From positions 1 through 64,000 of the forward strand of contig CAYRLG010000023.1 of the NCBI GenBank assembly GCA_964425195.1: DNA of 64,000 nucleotides, given 5' to 3'. The translations under genes were made by a program, and so were the position numbers. The notes under the pieces were generated by a model, which was given only the letters and a program-made list of their open reading frames with translations, was not told where the DNA came from and searched no databases. The number at the start of each line of letters is the position of its first letter. The stretch's first letter is position 1. Below are positions 44,872 to 55,100 of the stretch, one piece after another. Origin of the DNA: Desulfamplus sp964425195 (GTDB lineage Bacteria; Desulfobacterota; Desulfobacteria; Desulfobacterales; Desulfobacteraceae).

Positions 44872-45759
44872 ATGGAGCAGCTCACAACTCAAATAGAGGG
44901 GCATACCAAATCGATGAAAAAAATAGACAAACGCTCTGTTTTTTATATAGTAGCAATCTTAATATACTCTTTAACAGGAACTTCGTCCATATTTGCAGAG
45001 ACTGGATATGTCTCTGATATGCTTATTTTAAGTCTTAAAGAGGGTCCAGGCAGACAATACAACACCATTAAAACATTAAGAAGCAATACACCTGTCCAGA
45101 TAATTGAAACTACTGACAGATTTCTCAAAATAGAGACAGAAGAAGGTGACATAGGTTGGGTTGAGGGACAATATATAACAAAGGAGTTGCCCAAATCCAT
45201 TATTATTGAGCAGCTAAACAAAAAAATAGCAGAACTTGAAGCAAAAGCTCCAAATTCTGCATATAAAGAGCTTACTATAAAGAGTCAAACAGAAGATGTT
45301 ACTAAGCAAACTGTAAATCAGCCCGTCTCCTCAGAAAATGCTCTAAATACTAAAGAGGCAGAATATATAAATAAAATCAAAGCTCTTGAAACAGCATTAA
45401 ATAGCCAAATTGAAAAAAATAGAGTTATTGAGATGCAATTAAAAAGCTCAAAAGCTGCACAGCAAAATGGTGCCAATCCAAGTGATTACAACATCACAAA
45501 GAGTAGCGATGATAATGCCAACATTATAGAAGAGGATATTGAGGAGAGTAGCTATCAATCGAATAGCTATTTGGAGGAAGATGGTAGTACACCTTCTTTT
45601 TTTTCAGAAAACAACATGCTACTTTTACCAGACGATGATATTTTAAAAACTGCTATGATCAAGTGGTTTTGCGCAGGAGCAGCTGTTTTAATAGCAGGCT
45701 GGTTTATAGGTAGGAGTTTTTCAGGTGGAAGAAGAGGAAGAGGAGGGCTTCTTGATTAA
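44872..45759 (+). CDS. SH3-domain membrane-anchored protein (TIGR04211-like)
   Basis: About 295 residues from the ATG at 44872, which has AAAGGGGAGA upstream. A hydrophobic export segment (about residues 23-43, ending FAE), a bacterial SH3 domain (GYVSDMLILSLKEGPGRQYNTIKTLRS to IGWVEGQYI), a coiled-coil region, an acidic Ser-rich linker and a C-terminal transmembrane helix (KWFCAGAAVLIAGWFIG) followed by Arg/Gly give the SH3-and-anchor layout. Probably a periplasmic wall-sensing protein. Monocistronic. Confidence 0.88.
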   Translation: MEQLTTQIEGHTKSMKKIDKRSVFYIVAILIYSLTGTSSIFAETGYVSDMLILSLKEGPGRQYNTIKTLRSNTPVQIIETTDRFLKIETEEGDIGWVEGQYITKELPKSIIIEQLNKKIAELEAKAPNSAYKELTIKSQTEDVTKQTVNQPVSSENALNTKEAEYINKIKALETALNSQIEKNRVIEMQLKSSKAAQQNGANPSDYNITKSSDDNANIIEEDIEESSYQSNSYLEEDGSTPSFFSENNMLLLPDDDILKTAMIKWFCAGAAVLIAGWFIGRSFSGGRRGRGGLLD

Positions 45760-45800
45760 TATCTGTTTTCCATTACATTTCATTATGCTTTATCAGACAA

Positions 45801-45828
45801 TAGAGACGCACTGCTGCGTGCGTCTCTA
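45801..45828. repeat. TAGAGACG-family palindrome, copy D
   Basis: Perfect 11-base arms TAGAGACGCAC and GTGCGTCTCTA around a 6-base TGCTGC loop. It lies between two convergent genes, 41 bases after the SH3 gene stop, and could act as a transcription barrier. ACTACAGTTTAG follows, matching one outer arm of copy B. Confidence 0.78.
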
Positions 45829-45899
45829 CACTACAGTTTAGGCAAAACTCACTTTATGACCTTAAACAGTATATCTTTTTCAAAAAGGATATTTTAACT

Positions 45900-47390
45900 C
45901 TACTTTCTATTCATCGCCTCAATGAGCAACGCCCCCATGCTCCCAAAATTTTGACTTTTGTTCTCATTTTCTGCAAATCTCTTCCAATCATTTCCCTCAC
46001 CATCTTTAATATCAAGAGGGGCAAGACTAACTCTTCTGCTCTCCTCACTTATTTCAGAGATCACAACTTTTACCATATCCCCGGGTTTTAATTTTTCATA
46101 AACTGAAGACTCCTCTGATTTGGCTATTACAGAATTTGGAAGAAGTCCGGTAATTCCAGGTTCAAGATTGACAAATAGACCAAACTTCTCTCTTTTTTCA
46201 ACTTTTCCCTGCACAACTGTTCCTACAAGATATTTTAATTGAGCACCACTCCACGGATCACCATCAATATCTTTAATGCTTAAAGATATTCTCTTGTTTT
46301 TAAGATCGATCTCTTTAATAATAACCTGAACCATCTGCCCCTGCTCGAGAATGTCATCAGCTTTTAGCACACGCTTTGTATGGCTCATCTCACTTAAATG
46401 GACAAGACCGTCAACACCTGGAGCAATCTCCACAAAAGCACCAAATGGAGCAAGTCTCACCACTTTGCCTGTTAGTTGCTGCCCAACTGAAAAAGTCTGT
46501 TCTGCTCGCTCCCATGGATTTTGAGTTGTCTGTCTGATAGATAGAGATATTTTAGGAGCATCAGAGGAATCTCTATTTTGACCACCCTCTTTATTTTCAA
46601 TTTTTAGTATCTTTACATTAACAAGCTCGTCTTGAACCAAAATTTCATCTGTTTTTTCTACTCTTGACCAACTTAGTTCGGAGATATGTGCCATTCCTTC
46701 AACACCTGGGGCAAGCTCTATAAAAGCACCATAAGGCATTATCTTAATAACTTTACCCTGCACAATATCGCCTTGTGCAATGGTTTTAAGGTAGCTCTCT
46801 CGGCTCTCTTGTATATCACGGTTTATAAGGTCTCTTCTGGAGAGAACAATATTTTTGCCACCTTCTGAAAAACGAGTAATAAGAAAACTTAAAGTTTTAC
46901 CAAGATACTCTTCTTGATTTTCTACATATTTTATATCTACCTGACTTACAGGGCAAAATGCCCTTTTACCCATAATATCAACACTAAAACCACCTTTTAT
47001 AATACCTGACACTTTCCCTTCAACTGGAGTGTGGTTCAAAGCTGCATCTTCAAGCATAGCAGAGTGTCCAGCCCCTGAAAGTGCTCGTGACAATATTATT
47101 TCACTCTCATTTAATGAGACCACATAAAGATTTAGCTTGTCTCCAACTTTATATGGGAATTGACCATTTTCATCTAAAAGCTCTGCTTTTTCAACCACTC
47201 CATCACTTTTTGAACCTGTGCTGACATATACACTGCTTTTACCTATGGATATAATAGTACCGTTGATCTTATCTCCTTGACGAATATCATGGCTCTCTTG
47301 TACATCATAAGAGTCTAAAAGGTCTGCAAAACTCTCCTCAGCTTCAATATCGTCAACACTCTCTTCTATCTGCTCAAACGTCTGTGTCAT
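45900..47390 (-). CDS. S1-domain RNA-binding protein (RpsA-like)
   Basis: About 496 residues from the ATG at 47390, with AGGAGAA upstream. Five S1 OB-fold repeats: about residues 37-105, 115-190, 205-290, 300-375 and 385-460. The third and fourth are the best conserved (GKVIKIMPYGAFIELAPGVEGMAHISE and GKVVRLAPFGAFVEIAPGVDGLVHLSE, in part). It resembles the S1-like protein of Desulfobacterota rather than the six-repeat E. coli ribosomal S1. Whether it is the main S1 cannot be said. Divergent from the DUF721 gene. Confidence 0.9.
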   Translation of the reverse strand: MTQTFEQIEESVDDIEAEESFADLLDSYDVQESHDIRQGDKINGTIISIGKSSVYVSTGSKSDGVVEKAELLDENGQFPYKVGDKLNLYVVSLNESEIILSRALSGAGHSAMLEDAALNHTPVEGKVSGIIKGGFSVDIMGKRAFCPVSQVDIKYVENQEEYLGKTLSFLITRFSEGGKNIVLSRRDLINRDIQESRESYLKTIAQGDIVQGKVIKIMPYGAFIELAPGVEGMAHISELSWSRVEKTDEILVQDELVNVKILKIENKEGGQNRDSSDAPKISLSIRQTTQNPWERAEQTFSVGQQLTGKVVRLAPFGAFVEIAPGVDGLVHLSEMSHTKRVLKADDILEQGQMVQVIIKEIDLKNKRISLSIKDIDGDPWSGAQLKYLVGTVVQGKVEKREKFGLFVNLEPGITGLLPNSVIAKSEESSVYEKLKPGDMVKVVISEISEESRRVSLAPLDIKDGEGNDWKRFAENENKSQNFGSMGALLIEAMNRK

Positions 47391-47499
47391 TTTAATTCTC
47401 CTGAACATGGTTTATTTTTTTCTAAAATGCTGATAATAGCACATTGCATGGTTACGTCAATATTATGCTTAAGGATTCAATTTCTTAAAGAGGCAGTAT

Positions 47500-47805
47500 A
47501 TGAAAAGTAAACTGATACATATAAAAGATGTAATTAACATAATACTAAAAAATATCAGACCAAGCTCTGATATTAGCATGATAAAAATATGGGATTTATG
47601 GCAAGATGCAGTAGGAGAGGTTATAGCTAAAGAGGCAAAGCCAGGGGCATTTAAAGATGGTACTCTAATCGTCCATGTATCAAGCTCAGTTTGGTTCCAA
47701 CAGCTAACTTTTATTAAGAGAGATATTATCCTCAAATTAAACAGTGCTCTAAGTTCTGAAATGGTAAAGGAGATTAAATTGAAAATTGGAAGAGTTGATA
47801 GATGA
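47500..47805 (+). CDS. DUF721 (DciA-like) protein
   Basis: 101 residues matching the DUF721 pattern: IWDLWQDAVGEVIAKEAKPGAFKDGTLIVHVSSSVWFQQLTF. DciA proteins load the replicative helicase in bacteria lacking DnaC, through a KH-like domain; this short form has only that domain. AGAGG precedes the ATG. It overlaps the methyltransferase gene by 20 bases, implying coupled expression. Confidence 0.85.
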   Translation: MKSKLIHIKDVINIILKNIRPSSDISMIKIWDLWQDAVGEVIAKEAKPGAFKDGTLIVHVSSSVWFQQLTFIKRDIILKLNSALSSEMVKEIKLKIGRVDR

Positions 47806-48640
47806 TAAGTTAATAGATAAGGTTAATCAGTTTTTTCAAATTTCCAAATCTCTTAAAATTGTTCAGCCTAAAAACGGATATAGATTTTCGATTGATCCGT
47901 TCTTTTTAGTTTCAGATCTGATAGTACAAAAGAGTGAACAGATACTTGATATTGGCACAGGCTGCGGAATAATGCCTCTGCTTCTTGCTCTTAAATATCC
48001 TGAAATAGAGCTTACTGCGGTTGAGGTACAAAGCGAACTTGCTAATATTGCACAGGAAAATATAGAGACAAATGGTTTTAGAAATAGAATAAGGCTAATC
48101 AATCACGATATAAAAGAGATTCAATTTAGAGATGTTATATCTTCATATCTTAAGCAACAACGGTACATTGATAAGACTACTTTACATATTGATTTTAAAT
48201 TTGACAGGGTTATCTCCAACCCACCTTACAAAAAAAGAGGCAGTGGCAGACTCAATCCTAATATACAAAAAGCCATAGCACGTCATGAGATAAACCTTAC
48301 ACTTGAGGAACTTATCTATTGCGCATCTCAATCTCTTAAATTAGGTGGAATTTTAAATCTTATCTATCCTGCTGCCAGAATAACAGAGCTTCTAATTACA
48401 ATGAAAACCCACTTGATTAAACCAGTTAATGTCAAATTTATTAACACATCTTATGCAAAATCAGCCAAGCCAAAACTTCTATTAACAACTGGTATAAAAA
48501 CAGCAGAGATAAAAGGCTGCAATATAAAATTTCAAGATTACCAGCTCACCAAAGAAGCCCTTAAAATGCTTGACATAGAGACTTATAAAGTATATTTACC
48601 TGCAAACGTAAATTTTGCGGAGAGATGGCCGAGTGGCTGA
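47786..48640 (+). CDS. TrmN6-like N6-adenine methyltransferase
   Basis: 284 residues. S-adenosylmethionine site LDIGTGCGIMPLLLA (near residue 52), adenine-N6 catalytic NPPY (near 148) and the RFSIDPFFLVSDL start are typical of tRNA1(Val) A37 methyltransferases (YfiC/TrmN6). The only reasonable start is TTG at 47786, inside the DUF721 gene. The last 22 bases of the gene, including the stop TGA, lie within the mature tRNA-Ser sequence. The C-terminus is therefore written by the tRNA (ERWPSG). Confidence 0.88.
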   Translation: MEELIDDKLIDKVNQFFQISKSLKIVQPKNGYRFSIDPFFLVSDLIVQKSEQILDIGTGCGIMPLLLALKYPEIELTAVEVQSELANIAQENIETNGFRNRIRLINHDIKEIQFRDVISSYLKQQRYIDKTTLHIDFKFDRVISNPPYKKRGSGRLNPNIQKAIARHEINLTLEELIYCASQSLKLGGILNLIYPAARITELLITMKTHLIKPVNVKFINTSYAKSAKPKLLLTTGIKTAEIKGCNIKFQDYQLTKEALKMLDIETYKVYLPANVNFAERWPSG

Positions 48641-48709
48641 AGGTGCACGCCTGGAAAGCGTGTGTATCTTAATCGGGTACCGAGGGTTCGAATCCCTCTC
48701 TCTCCGCCA
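48619..48709 (+). tRNA. tRNA-Ser (GGA)
   Basis: Acceptor GGAGAGA/TCTCTCC, anticodon stem CACGC/GCGTG with loop CTGGAAA (anticodon GGA), a long class II variable arm, T arm GAGGG TTCGAAT CCCTC, discriminator G and encoded CCA. 91 nt. The 5' part overlaps the preceding methyltransferase gene. It has no visible promoter of its own and is followed by a terminator. Confidence 0.97.
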
Positions 48710-48750
48710 TAAGATATTCTTAAAAAAGAACATTGTGAAGCTCTTCACAA

Positions 48751-48783
48751 GCCCTTTATCAGAAACGATAAAGGGCTTTTTTA
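48751..48783 (+). terminator. Strong rho-independent terminator after tRNA-Ser
   Basis: Ten-base-pair stem GCCCTTTATC/GATAAAGGGC with a 6-base loop, directly followed by TTTTTTA. It ends the DUF721-methyltransferase-tRNA unit. Confidence 0.93.
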
Positions 48784-48877
48784 TTTACACATATATTTAC
48801 ATATATTTTCAGGTTCTTTTTTCGCTAACGATTTTTGTTCGCTACCGACACAACAAGAGGGCATTTGTACTGTATAT

Positions 48878-50857
48878 TTAATCTCTAAAAATCCCATAAA
48901 GAGGTCCGCCTCTTTTTGCCATCTCATCTATCTTTCTTACAACTTTTGGATCAGCTGTTAATGGTGGAGCATGAAAAGGCTTTATTCGAGCATCAATAAT
49001 AAGAGGACCATTGCAGCCCCAATGTTTAAATGATGTAAAACTTCCTGCTCCATAAATATCATGTGACGGATTGGAGCGGGAGAATGTGATCCAAAGAAAT
49101 GTTGAGAAATCCTTGCTTGCCTCATAAGAGTCATCAACTACAACAAAAAGTGGAAGAGCCTCAACTTGAGTTAAATTATAGTTTTTGGTTAATGTTTGAT
49201 CATATTTTAACTTGTTAGGGTAACTTAATCTCTGCAAACTAATCTGATTGTGTAGAGCAAAAGAGAGTCTATTAATCTCTTCTTGTGCATGTTCATAGTT
49301 TTCAAACTTTGAACCTTTAACAACAACAATTCCGGGAGCTGCAAGTCTTGGATTTGAGAAATTTTCTGGCAGATAGATATTTGATGGAATGTATCTTAAA
49401 AGTTCACGCCTTTTATCTCCAGTTGCAACTATCACAACCTTTGACCCCTCGTTCAACCCTTCAGAAGAGTAATCAAGTGTATCCATAGTTGTACATGTTT
49501 GAAAATGGATATCTCGTGTAAAATCGATCCTCTCAAGAACATGGATAAAAAAAGCAATCTCATCGTTTATATCAAGTGCTGGATTGTCATTGTGAGAGCA
49601 GATAATCAGATACTTTGCAAGAGAGAGTTGCCCAGTTCCCAAAATTGCGTTGGCATGAGTTAAAAGCTCTCTTGGTTTTTGTTCATCATAAGGAGCATAT
49701 CTATCCAATGCTTTTGCGAAAAGAAGCGGGTGGACACCAGCAACATCAACTGCATGGATAGCTGTGACTCCGGGCAGCTTGTGGGGAATTGCACTTGCTG
49801 TAATTTCGTGAATAATTTTACCAAATATAGAGTCTTCTCTTGGGGGTCTTCCTACAACTGTAAATGGAAAAATTGCATCTTTTCTGTGATATACTGCATC
49901 AACTTCAATATATGGAAATTGATGAGCAAGTGAATAGTAACCAATATGATCACCAAATGGACCTTCTGGCTTTGTGCGATTAGGTACAACTCTGCCTATA
50001 ATGCAAAAATCAGCATCTAATGATACAACATTAGAACCATAATATCCAAGCTGATTACATCTAATATTTTCACTCTCTCCACATCTGCTTACCACGCCAT
50101 ACCTAAAAGATCGACCAGCCAACAGACCAGCAAATGCAACTTCAGCCATACCCTCAGGCAGAGGCATTATTGAAGCAAGAGTATGTGCAGGCGAGCCTCC
50201 AACAAATATACTTACAGGCAGATGTTGATTCTGTTTAAGTGCCTTTGCATGGTGGTTTCCAATACCTCTATGAATCTGATAGTGCAACCCTATCTCTTTA
50301 TTAGGGATATACTCTCCCCCAGATAGCTGGATTCTGTACATACCAAGGTTTGAACGCAAAATTGATCTATAAGGTGGCTCTATTGAAAAAACCTGCGGAA
50401 GAAGAACAAATGCTCCGCCATCTCCTGACCAGCATCTTATCATTGGAAGATCAGAAATTTTGCATTTACAATCTAATACTGTTCTGCTTTTTCTTATTGA
50501 AGATAACGGTTTTTTTAAAGGGAGTGCATGCAACAAAGATGAGAGAGATTTTAAACTTTTAAGGGGATATTTAAAAGCCGTTGATGGATCAGAGATAAGA
50601 TTTACTAATGTTGAAACTTTGGAAAGTTGAGGCTCAAGTAGTTTCAATGCCCGACTATATGTCCCAAACAGATTTGAAACCGCTGGAAATGGACTTCCTT
50701 TCACCTTTTCAAATAAAATTGCAGGACCTTCAGCCTCAAATACACGATTATGAACTTCAGCCATCTCAAGGTCTGGATCAAGTTCTGTTTTTATCCTTAC
50801 AAGCTCTCCCTCTTTTTCCAAAAACTCAACACAATCTCTCATACAGTTTAGTTTCAT
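48878..50857 (-). CDS. UbiD-family prenyl-FMN-dependent decarboxylase
   Basis: 659 residues, longer than E. coli UbiD and closer to the long UbiD-like enzymes of menaquinone or aromatic-acid metabolism. Recognisable features: MRDCVEFLEKEGELVRI start, GLHYQIHRGIGNHHAKAL, KPEGPFGDHIGYYS (with the catalytic Glu region) and GNH-type phosphate contacts. Needs prenylated FMN from a UbiX partner, which is not in the window. It is the distal gene of a minus-strand group with the flavin-barrel and small membrane proteins. Confidence 0.9.
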   Translation of the reverse strand: MKLNCMRDCVEFLEKEGELVRIKTELDPDLEMAEVHNRVFEAEGPAILFEKVKGSPFPAVSNLFGTYSRALKLLEPQLSKVSTLVNLISDPSTAFKYPLKSLKSLSSLLHALPLKKPLSSIRKSRTVLDCKCKISDLPMIRCWSGDGGAFVLLPQVFSIEPPYRSILRSNLGMYRIQLSGGEYIPNKEIGLHYQIHRGIGNHHAKALKQNQHLPVSIFVGGSPAHTLASIMPLPEGMAEVAFAGLLAGRSFRYGVVSRCGESENIRCNQLGYYGSNVVSLDADFCIIGRVVPNRTKPEGPFGDHIGYYSLAHQFPYIEVDAVYHRKDAIFPFTVVGRPPREDSIFGKIIHEITASAIPHKLPGVTAIHAVDVAGVHPLLFAKALDRYAPYDEQKPRELLTHANAILGTGQLSLAKYLIICSHNDNPALDINDEIAFFIHVLERIDFTRDIHFQTCTTMDTLDYSSEGLNEGSKVVIVATGDKRRELLRYIPSNIYLPENFSNPRLAAPGIVVVKGSKFENYEHAQEEINRLSFALHNQISLQRLSYPNKLKYDQTLTKNYNLTQVEALPLFVVVDDSYEASKDFSTFLWITFSRSNPSHDIYGAGSFTSFKHWGCNGPLIIDARIKPFHAPPLTADPKVVRKIDEMAKRGGPLYGIFRD

Positions 50858-50877
50858 AGCTATATTTATTCTCTTCT

Positions 50878-51450
50878 TTAGAATCTCTCTATCTCTATTT
50901 TTTGTTTAAAACCGATGTGGATACTGTTGTCCATGTAAATCATTTCAGTTGGTATAAATCTGTAGAGTTGTGATCTATATTGTTTACAGATAAAATTTAG
51001 TGCATCTTTCATATTCAAACCTTTAAAAGGGATGGAAAATTTTTTAATATAAGATGAGACTTCAGGTAAAAATTTACTCGTATTATCGTTTTTATCGCTT
51101 GATTTAATCTCTTCAATTTTTCCTCTCATCTGAACACCTTTGATCTTATTAAATTGTTCATTATCAACAAATATTGATGCTGCAACCATCATTTCAGAAG
51201 AGTGCTTTGCCCCTGTTATGTGTCGGGAATCAGGAGAAGAGAAAAACCAAAACGCCCTATTTTTGTAGATATAATAGACAGGTGCAGACCACACCCCGTT
51301 TTCCCATGGTGTGGCAATTGTCATAACCTTCATGGAGTCAAGAAGTTGTTCATAGCTACCGGTTGGGTTTTTACGATTTTCTCTGGCAAGTTTTGTAAGA
51401 TGGGGGCTGGGGGAGTTCTTCCCCAAAACAGCTGTTTGGATGTTCAACAT
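50878..51450 (-). CDS. Pyridoxamine 5'-phosphate oxidase-like split-barrel protein
   Basis: About 190 residues from the ATG at 51450, which has AGAGAGG upstream; the 51525 start would overlap the next gene. The split beta-barrel pattern (LDSMKVMTIATPWENGVWSAPVYYIYKNRAFWFFSSPDSRH, in part) suits the PNPOx-like superfamily that binds FMN, haem or F420. No specific subfamily is evident. It lies 20 bases before ubiD, so it may share its expression. Confidence 0.8.
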   Translation of the reverse strand: MLNIQTAVLGKNSPSPHLTKLARENRKNPTGSYEQLLDSMKVMTIATPWENGVWSAPVYYIYKNRAFWFFSSPDSRHITGAKHSSEMMVAASIFVDNEQFNKIKGVQMRGKIEEIKSSDKNDNTSKFLPEVSSYIKKFSIPFKGLNMKDALNFICKQYRSQLYRFIPTEMIYMDNSIHIGFKQKIEIERF

Positions 51451-51461
51451 AGAGACCTCTC

Positions 51462-51743
51462 TTAATCTTTTACAAAAGCCCCTATAATAATAGACAAAAT
51501 ACCAAGAACAAATAACAATATCCACAGAGGCAACTCAAACACAAGATAATCAAACCAGTTTTGCATTAAACCTGCTGGTATTTTGTCTGAGAGAGACACC
51601 CACATATCATAACTTAAATTGCTAAGAAATATGGTCTCCCATTCAGGTTTTTGCATCAGTTTTGAGAGAGCTTGAAACAAAAGGGAAAAAGCTCCACCAA
51701 TACACATTATTAAGCCGTTTATTGTAAAGCTATTTAGATCCAT
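51462..51743 (-). CDS. Small two-helix membrane protein of unknown function
   Basis: 93 residues with hydrophobic helices at about 8-26 and 66-90 and a short soluble loop with WETIF and DMWVSL between them. AAGGAGATATAT precedes the ATG. It is first in the minus-strand unit with the PNPOx-like and UbiD genes. No family recognised. Confidence 0.7.
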   Translation of the reverse strand: MDLNSFTINGLIMCIGGAFSLLFQALSKLMQKPEWETIFLSNLSYDMWVSLSDKIPAGLMQNWFDYLVFELPLWILLFVLGILSIIIGAFVKD

Positions 51744-52198
51744 ATATATCTCCTTAAATATATCTATAGTCTATTTTCATCTATTGCATTTACCTATATC
51801 TCTTTTTCTGATAGCTTGCAAAGACCCAATTAGTCAAGGGTATTATAATAAGGAGAAAGAGTTTATAAGGTGTTTAAAGTATATTCAAACAAAAGTGGTG
51901 CAAAATAGCCACTTTAGGAGGTATAGACTCATCTTAAAATAACCATAAATAGCTAAAACATTGAGAAGAGCCATACCGATAACATCTTGGTACGATATTT
52001 GCTTACTATAGTGAGCGTATTGGACTAAACTTTTTTTGTTGACATAAACGATACAGTATGTTTTTTAGAATCTATTTTTTTGTAAAATTTTTTGTAAAAA
52101 TTATTTATAAAGGAGGGGATAGATTTTAAAAAAACGCTATGGCTTTATTTGAAATTAAACTTTTTTAAACTTACAACATTTATCAGGAGAGAATTAAG
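51744..52198. promoter_or_regulatory. Long gene-free leader upstream of the surface-protein array
   Basis: 455 bases with no convincing ORF. A TTGACA at 52039-52044 lies about 155 bases before the 1586-residue gene, but no good -10 box is at the right distance. An AAAGTGG/CCACTTT hairpin is at 51892-51915. A strong AAAGGAGGGG at 52110 precedes only a nine-codon frame. The ATG at 52199 itself has CAGGAGAG. A long 5' untranslated region, common in abundant surface proteins, is likely. Confidence 0.4.
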
Positions 52199-55100
52199 AT
52201 GGCAATTAAAGGATTTGATACTAACTATTTTGTAGACGCACTTTTTGACTATGCTAAAGAAGAGTACACCGAATGGGCAACTGGTAAAACAACAGAAGAT
52301 TTAGAAGAACTTTTACAGAACTCTTATCCAGATGCTGCCGACCTTGACGCAGCAGCAGAGGCATTTTATGCAGATTTTGGTGTAGCATGGGGACTTGCTC
52401 CAAATGCGTACTTTGACCCTGCAGAGTATAGACTTGCATGGGCAGAAAAACAGGTTGCAACAAATAATGCGTTCAGCGTAGCTCAGGCTCTTACTGCTTA
52501 TGATGCTGCAATAGCAAGTGACACATACAATGGTGATCACTATGCTCACTACCTTGCAAAAGGTGCGGCTCTTGGTGTGAACCCATCAAATGACTTTGAT
52601 GAGTCAGACTACCTTCAGTCTCTTATTGATGGCTTAGATGTTGATATGACTGTTGCAGAGCTTCGTGAGCTTGCAATTGAAAACGGAATTACTCCTCTTG
52701 ATTTTTTTGTGGATTTCCCAGAATTTCAGACAGAGTATCCAGCTATTGCTGTAACTGGTGATGAGCTTGTAGATGCTGGTCAGCCAACAGGGTCAACCTT
52801 TACCCTTACTAACGAGACAGATATTGCCACTGCAAATATCTTCACAGCTGGACTTGTTTACACCCCAGGTGGCGATGATCGCATAAATGCTCTTCAAGAT
52901 GAAGATGTTCTTACTGGTGAAGGCATAAATCCAACCCTAAATGCGACTCTTGGTAATGCAAATGATAACGGTGATGTAGTAATTACCCCAGAGCTTAATA
53001 ATATTGCAACTATAAATGTTGCTTTTACAGGTTCAGATCCTGCTAATGCAGTAACTGATTTAGATGTGCAGGACGCTACTGGTCTTAAAACTGTAAATGT
53101 TACTCGTGTAAGCCAAGTAACTGATTGTGCCCGAGTAGAGAATATAAAGCAAGTACTTGATACAATGTCTATTGCTAATGGCAATGCAAACAATGCTGGT
53201 GGAGTTGAATTTTCTTTTGCAGGTACTACCCTTGTTGGTAACAACACTGGTACTTTAAATCTTTCTAATGTTCAAGTAGGGTTGGTAAATATTGGTGGTA
53301 ACACTTCTGGTGTTGCTGCATTTGGTGTTGCAGGGACAGGTTATGAAAACCTTACCATTAACAGTGATGATGCAGCAAACTCTATTGGTATTCTTAACCT
53401 TCCAATGGATACAGGTGTAACTGGTGTTGTTAAGATTGTAGGTGATGAAAACCTTACTCTTGCCCAGACTGTAAATGTTTTTAATGCAGCGACAAACACG
53501 GTTGAATCGCAGAACTATGCAGGCGGTATTGCTCAGGCAAGTGGACGTCTTGCTGCAATTGACGCATCTGAGCTTACTGGTAATTTGACTCTAAATATTG
53601 GTGCTGGAATTTTTACAACCCGTAGAGCAGATACATCTGGTGTAGAGCAAGATGTTGCTATTACTGGTGGTTCTGGCAATGATACTTTCTATCTTGCGGA
53701 TCAACTTCAGGCAGGTGATAGTCTTGCTGGCGGAGATGGAGCGGACACTTTAGTTGTTGTTAATGGTGGACTTATCAATGCCACATCATCAGTGACAAGT
53801 TCTATTGAGGCTGTAAGGTTTGAATTAGATGCAGCAGCAGCAGCAGTTGATTTTGATAAACTTCCCGATGTAACTGGCGTAACTGTACGCAATGTTTCTA
53901 ATAATAATGTAGTTCCTGTTGCTGCTCCTGCTGCTGGTGCTGATGTGTTTACACTTAACAACCTTACTGCTGCTCAAGCGGCTGCCATCACAATTCAGCA
54001 CAGCAACACATTTAGCAATGCTATAGGGCAGAATATAATTAATGCAAATTTAAAAGTTGCCACTGGTACTACAGATACTGTAGCACTTAGAATTGCAGAA
54101 GGTTTTAATAATGACCCACGTTTTAATGCTGCACTCAATGCACCATTAGTTGAGAACATTACACTAATTGATGCTGACAGTGAGTCTAACACTATTGCTC
54201 TTCCAAGTTTTGCTAACCATACAGGTACTGTTATTATTGGGACAAGTGAAGGTGCAGGTGTTGCTGGTACATATATAAACCTTGATACCGACGCAGCAGT
54301 TGCCGCAGGTGTTGTAGTAGTTGGTGGAAACGGTGGATTGTATCCTGCTTTAGGTGAGACTTGGAAAGGGCTTGACTCTGGTGTTGTAGTAGTTGGTGGA
54401 AACGGTGGATTGTATCAGTATGCTCTTACTGGAGCTGATGACGCTGCTGGATTTGCTGCAGCAAGTGGACAGATTTTTGATCATAGTCTTACAGCTAATC
54501 AGGTAAAACTTGGAGCTGCCACAATTGATGCTTCTGCAGAAGTTGCCAATGTTATTGTTCGTGTAAGCTCTAATGCAGCTTCTGCTGTTGGCGCTCAGGC
54601 AATTACACTGGGTGCTGGCAATGATACTGTTATTTTTGATAATGCTAATGATAATCGTGCCGGTCTTACCATTTCTGATACAGTTACTGGTGGTACGGGA
54701 GCCGACTCCTTAGTAATTGATGGTAACCTTGCTGTTGCTGGTACTATTGCTCTTGGTGCATCTGAGTGGACAAATGTTTCTGGTTTTGAGACAATTCGTC
54801 TTGTCAATCCAGGTGCAGGCAGTACATACTCTTTGACTCTAACTGATGGTCTTATTGCAAGAAACAACAACAACGGTATTCTTGCAATTGTAAACGATCA
54901 TGATCCTGTTAGTGATACAGGACGTACAACAGCTGCTGCTGCTGCTTTTGATGCTGCTGCTATTGCTGCTGGTCAGACAGTACGTAATGATGGTTATAAT
55001 GGAGCTAATCAGGTTGAAGCTGCTGTTGTTCTTGATGCCCGTAGTCTATCTGACTCATCTAAATTTAGCTATAATGGTGAAGAAGGTGTCTCCAGAACAG

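Noticed and set aside
52139..52168. Nine-codon frame in the leader of the large surface gene
   Set aside because: It has a purine-rich sequence ahead, but at about 20 bases distance, and the peptide is too short to support.
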